Assembly: GCA_964478025.1 (NCBI GenBank)
Contig: CAYZGK010000011.1
Location: 1-54,234 of the forward strand
Source of the DNA: UBA3700 sp964478025
GTDB taxonomy: Bacteria > Bacillota > Clostridia > Christensenellales > UBA3700
DNA length: 54,234 nucleotides
Reading direction: 5' to 3'
Made by a program: the position numbers and the translations under genes. Position 1 is the first letter of the stretch; each line of letters starts with the position of its first letter. The notes below the pieces were generated by a model. The model worked only from the letters and a program-made list of their open reading frames with translations, was not told the origin of the DNA and searched no databases. Below, in pieces: positions 26,680 through 34,224 of this stretch.

Positions 26680-27540
26680 ATGATAGATTTTTCTAAATAT
26701 CCAAAAACCGATACCTTTTATGGAGGCACCGAGCGAAAGTTTGGTGTGAATATTGATGGGTTTGAGTATATGATTAAATTTCAAAAGCAAACTAATTTTG
26801 GTGTAAAAAGATTTAATCATATATCTGAGTATATAGGTTGTCATATATTTAATATACTTGGATTTAATGCACAAGAAACATATCTTGGATTGTATAATGG
26901 AGAGCAAGTTGTTGCTTGTAAAAATTTTATAACTGATGGTTTTCAATTTGTTCCTTTTAACGATGTTGGAGAAAGTTCTCTTGAACAGGATAAGGAATCG
27001 TATCAATATTCATATCAAGATATCATGCAAATGCTTGCAGATAATGTAAAACTTACTGATGTAAAAGAGACTACAGATATGTTTTGGAGTATTTATGTTG
27101 TTGATGCATTGCTTGGCAATTTTGACCGTCACGGAGGTAATTGGGGATTTTTAAAGAAAAACAATCGCTATACACTTGCACCAGTGTTTGATAATGGTTC
27201 TTGTTTATTTCCGCAACTTACGGACGATGATACAATTAATAAAATTATGAATTCGGAAGAATTAACAAATGAACGCATATATAAGTTTCCAACATCTCAA
27301 GTGCAACTTGATGGGAAAAAAAGTTCATATTTTGAGGTTATAAACTCACTAGCATTTAATGAATGCAATGAGGCAATTATTAGAGTTTGCCAAAAGTTTT
27401 CTCAGCAAAGTGTTGATAATTTGATTGAATCAATGCCGTTTTTAACCGATATTCACAAAAATTTTTATAAATATATAATCAGACAAAGATACGAGAAAAT
27501 ATTATTTCCTGCTTATATAAGATTAATGGAGCGAAAGTGA
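26680..27540 (+). CDS. HipT-like (HipA/CtkA family) Ser/Thr kinase, putative toxin
   Basis: 286 residues from the ATG at 26680, which has AAGGAGG six bases upstream; a longer frame from a TTG at 26659 runs through that site and is rejected. The Gly-rich loop FYGGTERKFGV, the lysine of YMIKF (about 33), the catalytic loop GNFDRHGGNWG (146-156, D149, N154) and metal-binding VFDNGS (D171) show an intact HipA-type kinase core. The HipA N-terminal subdomain is missing, as in HipT of HipBST systems and CtkA. Family members phosphorylate targets such as aminoacyl-tRNA synthetases and inhibit growth. Stop and start overlap (TGATG) with the next gene, which carries the missing subdomain. Confidence 0.85.
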   Translation: MIDFSKYPKTDTFYGGTERKFGVNIDGFEYMIKFQKQTNFGVKRFNHISEYIGCHIFNILGFNAQETYLGLYNGEQVVACKNFITDGFQFVPFNDVGESSLEQDKESYQYSYQDIMQMLADNVKLTDVKETTDMFWSIYVVDALLGNFDRHGGNWGFLKKNNRYTLAPVFDNGSCLFPQLTDDDTINKIMNSEELTNERIYKFPTSQVQLDGKKSSYFEVINSLAFNECNEAIIRVCQKFSQQSVDNLIESMPFLTDIHKNFYKYIIRQRYEKILFPAYIRLMERK

Positions 27541-28334
27541 TGAAAAAGTTGAATACTTCAGGTGTAATTTGTTTTAAAGATAATTATGGTATCTTATATA
27601 AGTTATCAAAAATAGAATATATTGAATACGAAAATGGCCAGTATGAGTATATATTTATTCCGTATTATAATGTTATAGAGCTCTTGCCAGACTCTTTATT
27701 TCAAGGAATACCAGGATTAGATTTGTCACTAAAAAAAGAGTTTTACGAGAGAAAAAATATAGTTCCCACTTTTATTTCTGAACGTACTCCAAGTGAAAAT
27801 AGAGAAGATGTAAGGGAACTTTTAGATGAAAATAATATGGAATCATTGAATAGACTTGAATGGTTGATTAGGACAAAGACGAAATATTCTGGAGATAATT
27901 TGTTTGTATTGCCATATGAAGGAAATGAGATTAAGACATATAAAAAACGTTCGATGTATGATCTTGTGAAAAGATCGGATAATATAAATAGGGTGATTTT
28001 ATCTATTATTTGTGCGGGTGATTATCTTTACTCTGACGAAATAACAATAGATGATAATACAAGGGTAAATTTTTATCACCTTTTAATGCCAATTTATATA
28101 CGAGAATATAATTTAAAAAAAACAGCTCAGAAACAAGGAATAGAAAACGCAAAAGCACATAATGTATATAAAGGCCGAAGAAAAAGCAAAATAGATCCGA
28201 TCTTGTTTGAAAAAGTTTTAAGTGATTATGAAAGCAAAAAGATATCAGTGGAAGAAGCTGCAACCCGACTTAGTATAAGCAAAGTTACATTCTATCGTAG
28301 ATTAAAAGAGAAAAAAGTAGATAAAACTGATTAA
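27540..28334 (+). CDS. HipS-like domain fused to a resolvase-type HTH, putative antitoxin/repressor
   Basis: 264 residues from the ATG at 27540 (a GTG at 27537 is the alternative). Residues 1 to about 125 resemble the HipA N-terminal subdomain/HipS: after IPGLDLSL comes VPTFISERTPSENREDVRELL. A linker leads to GIENAKAHNVYKGRRKSKID and an HTH (ISVEEAATRLSISKVTFYRRLKE, about 233-255), matching the DNA-binding end of serine resolvases; no recombinase catalytic domain is present. I infer that the N-terminal part restrains the upstream kinase and the HTH binds the 32-bp repeats, combining HipS and HipB roles in one chain. This is inference; I know of no described example. Confidence 0.7.
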   Translation: MKKLNTSGVICFKDNYGILYKLSKIEYIEYENGQYEYIFIPYYNVIELLPDSLFQGIPGLDLSLKKEFYERKNIVPTFISERTPSENREDVRELLDENNMESLNRLEWLIRTKTKYSGDNLFVLPYEGNEIKTYKKRSMYDLVKRSDNINRVILSIICAGDYLYSDEITIDDNTRVNFYHLLMPIYIREYNLKKTAQKQGIENAKAHNVYKGRRKSKIDPILFEKVLSDYESKKISVEEAATRLSISKVTFYRRLKEKKVDKTD

Positions 28335-28477
28335 CTCTTAAATAACTCCAGTTAGTTGATTATACAAGTTAAATTCGCTATGCAAAATTCCGCGCATGCT
28401 TTTGTTATGAATTATTGGCATTTCATAATAAATAGCATATTATTTACTCAAGAGTTAATAACTGTGGAGTTAATAAT
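28331..28477 (+). repeat. four GAGTTA-type half-sites around the third ATPase promoter
   Basis: Upstream block: TTAACTCTT (28331-28339) and TAACTCCA (28343-28350). Downstream block: AAGAGTTAA (28450-28458) and TGGAGTTAA (28465-28473), which are their reverse complements. Within the downstream block AGAGTTAATAA (28451-28461) and GGAGTTAATAA (28467-28477) form direct repeats, and the GGAG of the second is also the ribosome binding site. The upstream block overlaps the stop codon of the HipS-like gene. Confidence 0.72.
28415..28443 (+). promoter_or_regulatory. promoter of the third ATPase gene
   Basis: TTGGCA (28415-28420), 17-bp spacer, TATTAT (28438-28443). The predicted start, about 28450, is the first base of the downstream repeat block. 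Confidence 0.62.
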
Positions 28478-29854
28478 ATGGCAAGTTATGAATTTAAAGG
28501 TAGACATAAGGAATTAGCAAAACTTAATAAAAGGTATAATAGTGGCAAAAAAGAATTTGGCGTAGTTTACGGTAGAAGAAGAATTGGTAAATCAAAATTA
28601 CTAAATGAATTTTTAAAAGATAAAAATGGATTATTATTCCAAGCCAAAAAAGATAGTGCCTATGGAAATTTGCGTTCTTTTTCTTATGAAATAGACAAAT
28701 TTTTTAATATGCCAAAGAATTATGTTTTTAGTAGTTTTCAAGAAGCATTTGATGTGATAGTAGAAAAAGAAGAAAATAAAAGATTTGTTTTGGTAATAGA
28801 TGAATATCCATATATTGTTGATCAAGATGCAAGTTTTTCTTCCGTTTTACAAGAGTTTATAGACAATGCAAAAGATAATATTTTTGTTATTGTTTTAGGT
28901 AGTGACGTTTCAATGCTAAAAAAGAAAATTTTAGACCATGCTTCGCCATTATACAAGAGAAGAACATTTGAAATGCCTATAACCCAAATGCCATATAGTG
29001 AAGCATTAGAGTTTGTAGATGAGTTTGATAAGGAAAATAAATTTAACTATTTATCTTTATTTTCAACATACCCTTATTATTTATCTGCAATAGATAAAAA
29101 TGTGTCATTTGAAGAAAATATAAAAAATCTTTTATTTAATCAATATGGAACATTTTTTACACTTTCAGATCAATTGTTATCAAATTCAACAAAAGTGCAA
29201 GATGTTTATAATGCGATATTAAAAGCAATAGCAAATAGAAAAAGAACAAATAAGGAAATTGCTGATTATATTCATGAAGACGATGCAAAGGTTTCAAAAT
29301 ATCTATCAACACTTTTGGATAGTGAAATAGTTATAAAGTGTGAAACTTTTATGGGTAATAAGAAAACAAACTATTATGAAATAGGTGATTCACTACTAAA
29401 GTTTTGGTATGCATTTATCTTTGATAATCAAGAAAGAATAAAGATAAATGGAGAAAGGGTTTTTGAAGAGTGCAAAGATAAAATACATCAATTTATAAGT
29501 TTTGGATTTGAAGAAGTTTGTGGATTATATATGAATCAATTAAATATTGATGGAAAGCTTTTAGATGTATTTCCTAAACTTAAAACATACAGGGTTGAAA
29601 AATCTAAAATAGGTAGGTCAATAGAAATTGATGGGCTATCAAGGGTAAATAACAATCTGTTAGTTATAGAGTGTAAATATAGAAAAGAACAATTTGATGT
29701 AAATATGTGGAATCATTTAAATAAAAGTATTTCAGTTTTTCCTGAAAAGTTAAATAAAGTATTTTATATATTCTCAAAAGCAGGATTTACGAAGGATATA
29801 AAAGAATTAAAAATATCAAATTTAAATTTATTAACATTGGATGATATGTTATAA
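28478..29854 (+). CDS. archaeal-type AAA ATPase (ATPase_2 plus DUF234-like C-terminus), second copy
   Basis: 458 residues, paralogous end to end to the protein at 16297. Start FKGRHKELAKL, Walker A GRRRIGKS (32-39), Walker B FVLVIDEYPYI (about 103-113), LGSDVSML sensor, winged-helix region RTNKEIADYIHEDDAKVSKYL, then NYYEIGDSLLKFWYAFIF and the PD-(D/E)XK-like SIEIDGL ... LLVIECKYRK. Although the proteins are alike, the DNA repeats ahead of the two genes are unrelated, so each seems to have its own operator. The ribosome binding site GGAG lies in the downstream repeat. Function of the family is unknown. Confidence 0.87.
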   Translation: MASYEFKGRHKELAKLNKRYNSGKKEFGVVYGRRRIGKSKLLNEFLKDKNGLLFQAKKDSAYGNLRSFSYEIDKFFNMPKNYVFSSFQEAFDVIVEKEENKRFVLVIDEYPYIVDQDASFSSVLQEFIDNAKDNIFVIVLGSDVSMLKKKILDHASPLYKRRTFEMPITQMPYSEALEFVDEFDKENKFNYLSLFSTYPYYLSAIDKNVSFEENIKNLLFNQYGTFFTLSDQLLSNSTKVQDVYNAILKAIANRKRTNKEIADYIHEDDAKVSKYLSTLLDSEIVIKCETFMGNKKTNYYEIGDSLLKFWYAFIFDNQERIKINGERVFEECKDKIHQFISFGFEEVCGLYMNQLNIDGKLLDVFPKLKTYRVEKSKIGRSIEIDGLSRVNNNLLVIECKYRKEQFDVNMWNHLNKSISVFPEKLNKVFYIFSKAGFTKDIKELKISNLNLLTLDDML

Positions 29855-29949
29855 GGAAAAATGGAATAGTGTAAGTTGAATTTTGCATATTGACTTTTTA
29901 TATATGTTTGTATAAAATAAAAAATGCGGGGACATAATGAGGTATTTTT

Positions 29950-30861
29950 ATGTCTATTTTTATTTTTTCAGATTCAACGGCAGATTTTAATTCTGATTTG
30001 TTAAAACAATTTAAAGATGTTGAGTTTTTACCACTTTCTTATTCTTTAGATGATGATAATTATGATGGAATTGAAACATCGCTTCCTATTGAAGAGTTTT
30101 ATAAGAGAGTAGAAGCTGGAGCAGTTACTAAAACTTCAATGACTTCAACTTACTATATGGAAGAAAGAATGACAGATGTTCTTGAAAAAGGTTATGATGT
30201 TTTAGTAGATGCATTCTCAAGTGGGCTTTCTAATCAATATGAAGGAACTTTAACTGTCGTTACAAAATTAAAGAAGAAATATCCGGAAAGAAAAATAGAG
30301 ACTATTGATTCAACACTTGCATCGGCTGGAGAAGCATTACATTTATATAAAGTTTTAAAGAAGAGAGATGAGGGGGCTTCTTTTGAGGAATTAGTTCAAT
30401 ATGCAAAGGAATTAAGACGTCATATAGCTTCATATTTTACAGTAACAGATTTAAGGCATTTAGCAAGACTTGGAAGATGCTCAATGGTATCAGCTTTAAT
30501 TGGTTCTATTGTTAAAATAATGCCAGTATTATATGTAAATCCACTTGGAAAGTTAATTTCTTATGGAAAGGTTATATCAAGAAAGAAAGCAATAAAAGCA
30601 TTATTTGAAAAGATGGGAGAAAAGATGATCCCTGTTGAAAAACAAGATAAGGTATTTATTTCACATGCAGCATGCTTAGAGGATGCACAATTTCTTGCAA
30701 GTTTAGTTAAGGAAAAATATGGAATAGATGCTGTTATTTCAGATATATCTCAAGTTATAGGTGCACATACATCATCAGGTTGCTTGGCATTCTTCTTTGA
30801 ATGTGAAGATAGATTTGATTCAGATGATAAAGCACAATATACGATGGATTATTCAAAATAG
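29950..30861 (+). CDS. DegV family fatty-acid-binding protein
   Basis: 303 residues. It opens IFIFSDSTADFNSDLLKQF and has the lipid-site pattern TSMTSTYYMEERM in the first domain, followed by FSSGLSNQYEGTL, TIDSTLASAGEAL and RHLARLGRCSMVSALIGSIVKIMPVLYVNPLGKL in the second. These are the DegV/FakB hallmarks. FakB proteins hand fatty acids to FakA kinase for phospholipid synthesis; no fakA is in the window. GAGGT lies before the ATG, and a single transcription unit ends at a strong hairpin. Confidence 0.93.
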   Translation: MSIFIFSDSTADFNSDLLKQFKDVEFLPLSYSLDDDNYDGIETSLPIEEFYKRVEAGAVTKTSMTSTYYMEERMTDVLEKGYDVLVDAFSSGLSNQYEGTLTVVTKLKKKYPERKIETIDSTLASAGEALHLYKVLKKRDEGASFEELVQYAKELRRHIASYFTVTDLRHLARLGRCSMVSALIGSIVKIMPVLYVNPLGKLISYGKVISRKKAIKALFEKMGEKMIPVEKQDKVFISHAACLEDAQFLASLVKEKYGIDAVISDISQVIGAHTSSGCLAFFFECEDRFDSDDKAQYTMDYSK

Positions 30862-30892
30862 GTTTAACCACGAAACTTAAAACAATTTTCTT

Positions 30893-30928
30893 AAATTCTT
30901 ATTAAGCGTGAAAACTTAATAAGAATTT
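30893..30928 (+). terminator. long hairpin downstream of degV
   Basis: AAATTCTTATTAAG (30893-30906) pairs perfectly with CTTAATAAGAATTT (30915-30928), a 14-bp stem with an 8-nt loop, followed by TGTTT. The T-run is modest but the stem is long; probable terminator. Confidence 0.72.
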
Positions 30929-30998
30929 TGTTTAAGTTATAGATTTTAGAAAATATAATAATAGATAAGAGATCGAAAAAGATATAAGGAGGGAAAAA

Positions 30999-31547
30999 AT
31001 GAATTACCTTAAGTTTTCGAAAGAAGTATCTTATGCATTAAGACATGCTCCATGGGAGTATGAGTTAGAACTTGATGAAAATGGATTTGTACCAATTGAA
31101 CAATTACTTAATTCTTTAAATTCTTTAAATGAATATGGAAGGGAGATTAAGAAAGAGGATTTAGAATATATTATTGAAAATTCTGATAAAAAGAGACTTG
31201 AAATTATTGGAGATAAAATCAGAGCTCTATATGGTCATTCAGTCCCAATTAAAATAGAGAAAACAATAGCAACTCCACCAGATGTTTTGTATCATGGAAC
31301 AGCTAAAAGATTTATAGAATCTATAATGAAAGAAGGCTTGCTTCCTATGAATAGACAATATGTTCATCTTAGTGTAGATACAGATATGGCCACATTGGTT
31401 GGAAAGAGAAGAGATGAGACTCCTGTAATTCTTGAGATTGATGCTAAATCTGCAGTAAATGATGGAATTAAATTTTATATTGGTAACGATAAGGTATGGT
31501 TATGTGATGAGATGCCTTCTAAATACATAAAGGTTCTTAAGAAATAA
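30999..31547 (+). CDS. kptA: RNA 2'-phosphotransferase (Tpt1/KptA)
   Basis: 182 residues, the normal family size. The N-terminal winged-helix domain has FSKEVSYALRHAPWEYELELDENGFVPIEQLL. The ADP-ribosyltransferase-fold domain has IRALYGHSVPI, DVLYHGT, GLLPMNRQYVHLS and NDKVWLCDEMP, giving the conserved Arg-His ... Arg-Val-His set. Tpt1 removes an internal 2'-phosphate from RNA using NAD+; in bacteria no tRNA splicing needs it, and roles in RNA repair or reversal of modification are proposed. A strong AAGGAGGG precedes the ATG. It stands beside toxin-immunity remnants, which may or may not be meaningful. Confidence 0.93.
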   Translation: MNYLKFSKEVSYALRHAPWEYELELDENGFVPIEQLLNSLNSLNEYGREIKKEDLEYIIENSDKKRLEIIGDKIRALYGHSVPIKIEKTIATPPDVLYHGTAKRFIESIMKEGLLPMNRQYVHLSVDTDMATLVGKRRDETPVILEIDAKSAVNDGIKFYIGNDKVWLCDEMPSKYIKVLKK

Positions 31548-31560
31548 ATAATTAATATTT

Positions 31561-31746
31561 GGATATAATTCAAACAGTCCTGATAAAAGATCTCCTTACT
31601 TGGCTTTGATATGGGGTATAGATTCTGTTGTTAAATGCGCGGGAATGGTGGTATTTATAGATGGCAAAATAATTTTGATTAATAACAGAAGTGGTCATTT
31701 TAAACCAAATATAAAGTCCTTAAAAGAAGCATATAAGGCATTGTAA
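31561..31746 (+). pseudogene. C-terminal remnant of a polymorphic-toxin-like protein
   Basis: A 61-codon open stretch ends in TAA at 31744-31746 with no start codon and an in-frame stop just upstream at 31549. The peptide includes GMVVFIDGKIILINNRSGHFKP, then SLKEAYKAL. The pattern 'G-K-I ... I-N-N-x-S-G-H-[FY]-x-P' is common at the very end of secreted polymorphic toxins. The rest of the gene is absent, so this looks like the last exchanged tail of a toxin cassette left next to a possible immunity gene (31802). Confidence 0.55.
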
Positions 31747-31801
31747 AAAAATAAAGAAAAATATCCAAGTGTATTTATAAATTTTGAATGAAGGTAAAAA
31801 T

Positions 31802-32269
31802 ATGGATATAGATTCAATAAAAGAAATTACTAATAAACTATTTAAAGTAAATTATAAAATTGATTCTAAAGATAGTAAAAAAATTAATGAATATAGAGAG
31901 ATTGCAAAAAAACTCATAGAAGATAACTTATGGGATGATGTATTTTCTTGTTGGTATGACTATCTTTTAAGCAATTGTAAAAAAGAGGATGAAATCCTAA
32001 ATTTTGCCAAATTATTTTGGTGTTATGGAGGTCAAAAATATTATATACCGAATGCTGTAGAATTCTGTGCGTTTTTCTATGTGAGCATTTCTTTTGAACA
32101 TTATCCTTGGGCTTCTCCAGTTATTGATGGTATTGCCTGGGAAGTTCTTGTTAGGGCGGGAATTATAGATGAGAGAAAATTAACATTTGATAATTACACT
32201 CCAGATGATATACCATTGATGGTAGCAGCTATTGAAAAATGGAGAGGAAAAGGATATGGATTTCATTAA
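31802..32269 (+). CDS. putative immunity protein, family not recognised
   Basis: 155 residues starting at the ATG at 31802, with GAAGG just upstream; an in-frame TTG at 31784 is the weaker alternative. It is soluble, slightly acidic and aromatic-rich (LWDDVFSCWYDYLLSNC, VEFCAFFYVSISFEHYPWASPVIDGIAWEVLVRAG), without a signal peptide or known motif. Its position 55 bp after the toxin-like tail suggests the paired immunity protein, the usual toxin-then-immunity order of polymorphic systems. That is context only, and a free-standing role is possible. The final codons overlap a 26-codon ATG frame that I do not count as a gene. Confidence 0.6.
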   Translation: MDIDSIKEITNKLFKVNYKIDSKDSKKINEYREIAKKLIEDNLWDDVFSCWYDYLLSNCKKEDEILNFAKLFWCYGGQKYYIPNAVEFCAFFYVSISFEHYPWASPVIDGIAWEVLVRAGIIDERKLTFDNYTPDDIPLMVAAIEKWRGKGYGFH

Positions 32270-32419
32270 GTTTTTGGATGTTAGTGGGAAACTGAAAAAT
32301 GCTGTAAAATGGCCAACTCAAAATGCTGTTTTATAAAAGTTTAGTATAATTTTAATACTAGGCTCCTGAGGGGCTTGCGAAAAAATAGTGTAAAGCAACA
32401 ATTATAAATTAAAAAAAAT

Positions 32420-32480
32420 ACTTAGTCTAAACTCTACTTTGCATATTAAATGCTAAAGAAAATAGACTAAGTGTTTTTTT
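32420..32480. terminator. bidirectional terminator ahead of the small membrane protein gene
   Basis: ACTTAGTCTA (32420-32429) pairs with TAGACTAAGT (32463-32472). An A-run precedes (32411-32418) and a T-run follows, so it can stop the plus-strand toxin/immunity transcript and the minus-strand gene ending at 32498. Confidence 0.75.
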
Positions 32481-32497
32481 TTGATTATTTATTAGGA

Positions 32498-32731
32498 TTA
32501 AGATAACCAGCTACAAAGTTTTCCCTTTGATAAGAAATAGATAATATCAGCAATCCATATAATCCAACCAAGGAAAATACGTATAACGCCAGCTACAATC
32601 TTGCCTTGCATAAATCTTGTAATAAAACCTAAAATCCAACTTGTAACAGGGATTATAACTAGAATTAAATTTACAATCCAAGGTAAACTTATTCCTAAAT
32701 AAATTTTAGAACCTGAACTTTTCTTTGCCAT
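32498..32731 (-). CDS. small two-helix membrane protein
   Basis: 77 residues. After MAKKSSGSKIYLG come two hydrophobic helices (about 14-36, SLPWIVNLILVIIPVTSWILGFI; about 45-66, IVAGVIRIFLGWIIWIADIIYFL) and a short polar end. GGAGGAAC lies just before the ATG on the minus strand, which supports a real gene. The two-helix hairpin with a glycine/tryptophan core recalls small TM2-like or PspC-neighbour proteins, but no signature is firm. It is transcribed against its neighbours and sits between two toxin/immunity-like clusters. Confidence 0.72.
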   Translation of the reverse strand: MAKKSSGSKIYLGISLPWIVNLILVIIPVTSWILGFITRFMQGKIVAGVIRIFLGWIIWIADIIYFLSKGKLCSWLS

Positions 32732-33015
32732 TGTAATGTTCCTCCAATAATTTTTTATTATTAATGTGATTATAACATAAAAAAATATATAAACAAAAAA
32801 TATTTTAAATTTGACTTTATAGTTATTTGAAAAAGTAAATTCCAGTATAAAAGCCCGTTTACAAAGAAGAGAATAATCAAATTGTATAAAAAGGGAATAT
32901 TTTATTCACTTTTTATGCTTATGTTGCTTGTATTTATTCAATATCTTTGGGAATTTTTATTCCATTTTATATGTTGTAGAATCGAATCAGAATAAAAAAA
33001 CATAGGAGGAATTCC

Positions 33016-33732
33016 ATGATAAAAAATATTAGAAAAGGCTGTAAAGATGTATGGAATGCGTTTATGGTAAAAGGAGCTACTTTTTATAAAGATATTCCAT
33101 ATTGTCCAACAACTGGAAGTATTCCAAATTCAATTATTAATTGGGAAGAAGCAATACAAATTTATAGAAAACAATTAGCTTTAAAACATAATGATTTTAA
33201 AAGTGATTCTTATATAACCTTTAATGTTGATGATTATAAGTTTGATAAAGGTAGATATGATATCTGGGCATATCCATCTAGGTCTATTAAAATTATTAAA
33301 CATTTTGCAGGAATAATTACACCAGACTTTTCAACTTATATAGATATGCCAGAACCTATTAAAAACTATAACACCTATAGAATGAGAGCATTTGGTTATT
33401 TTGCAACAACTTGTGGAATTAATGTAATTAATAATGTTCGATGGGATAGTAGTAACAACTATAAATATTGTTTTTTAGGTATTCCTAAAAATTCAATAGT
33501 GCTCATTGGAACTGTTGCCAGTAATTTAAAAATTAAAGAAAACTATAAAATTTTTGAAGTTGGATTTTTTAAGATGCTTGAAGTTTTAACACCAAAAGTT
33601 ATTTTAACTTATGGTTCTAGCAATTATTCATGTTTTCGAAAAGCAAAAGAAATGGGTATACAAATTATTCAATATGAAAGTAGAACAAGTAAAAGTTTTA
33701 AAGGAGGAAATAAGCATGGCAAAAATGCATAG
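33016..33732 (+). CDS. DUF4417 family protein
   Basis: 238 residues. The combination AFMVKGATFYKDIPYCPTTG near the start, DIWAYPSRSI, GIITPDFSTYIDMP, YRMRAFGYFATTCGINVINNVRW and IGTVASNLK matches DUF4417, a family of unknown function seen on mobile and accessory DNA. The start is preceded by AGGAGGAA. Its last 17 bp overlap the start of the deaminase gene, whose strong Shine-Dalgarno AAGGAGG lies inside this gene, so the two are translationally linked. The C-terminal YESRTSKSFKGG is probably disordered. Confidence 0.82.
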   Translation: MIKNIRKGCKDVWNAFMVKGATFYKDIPYCPTTGSIPNSIINWEEAIQIYRKQLALKHNDFKSDSYITFNVDDYKFDKGRYDIWAYPSRSIKIIKHFAGIITPDFSTYIDMPEPIKNYNTYRMRAFGYFATTCGINVINNVRWDSSNNYKYCFLGIPKNSIVLIGTVASNLKIKENYKIFEVGFFKMLEVLTPKVILTYGSSNYSCFRKAKEMGIQIIQYESRTSKSFKGGNKHGKNA

Positions 33733-34219
33733 TGGATTATTTCATTTAACACATGGAGATAGGTTTATAACGGGAACAAATCCATTGTCTCTTGCAGAAA
33801 TGGCATTTAAATATGCAGAAAATATTTTCAACAACGGAACAAAAGAAGAAAGGAAAAAACTAAATACCATTACAATTGTTTATGATGATTTAAATGATAA
33901 ATATTACTATGGCATGAATCATGGCATAAAATTGCACAGAAGTCCTAAAAATGCTATATTGTTTGGTGATGAAACACATGATGGAATTTTACCGAAAGTA
34001 AGTCTAAACAAGTTTCCATTAGGAAATTGTGCGGAGGTTGATGCAATAAATAATGCGCTAAATGATGGTGCAAAGTTAGAAAATCTTCACATGACAACAT
34101 TAGATGTAAATCGAAGAAATATTCGCATGCATAAAATTATAGGCAAAAAAGCATGTGAAAATTGTACAGCTACATTTAAAGGCAGAATTAAAGAAAATAA
34201 TACAGGATGGGAGGAATAA
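33716..34219 (+). CDS. YwqJ-like nucleic-acid deaminase domain protein
   Basis: 167 residues starting at the ATG at 33716, chosen for AAGGAGG at 33701-33707; a longer frame from 33611 lies inside DUF4417. The cytidine-deaminase-fold zinc site is complete: NCAEVDAINNAL (C105-A-E107) and ACENC (C147, C150). This CAE ... CxxC pattern with the upstream LHRSPKNAILFGDETHDG region resembles YwqJ-type toxin deaminases. Only the toxic domain is present, without a secretion or LXG-type leader, so it may be a stranded cassette or an intracellular enzyme. Two similar immunity-like genes follow at once, favouring a toxin origin. Confidence 0.82.
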   Translation: MAKMHSGLFHLTHGDRFITGTNPLSLAEMAFKYAENIFNNGTKEERKKLNTITIVYDDLNDKYYYGMNHGIKLHRSPKNAILFGDETHDGILPKVSLNKFPLGNCAEVDAINNALNDGAKLENLHMTTLDVNRRNIRMHKIIGKKACENCTATFKGRIKENNTGWEE

Positions 34220-34224
34220 ATAAT

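Noticed and set aside
27540..28334. A serine recombinase or invertase gene
   Set aside because: Only the DNA-binding end resembles resolvases; the N-terminal catalytic domain with its serine is absent and replaced by a HipS-like region.
32256..32336. A 26-codon ORF starting with an ATG near the end of the immunity-like gene, with GGAAAAGG upstream
   Set aside because: Too short, no recognisable product, lies in decayed-looking sequence; chance is likely.
32882..32995. A hydrophobic 37-codon ORF in the intergenic region before DUF4417
   Set aside because: TTG start without a ribosome binding site, strongly AT-rich; hydrophobic peptides arise easily from T-rich DNA. Nothing else supported in 32732-33015 apart from leader and promoter DNA of the flanking genes.
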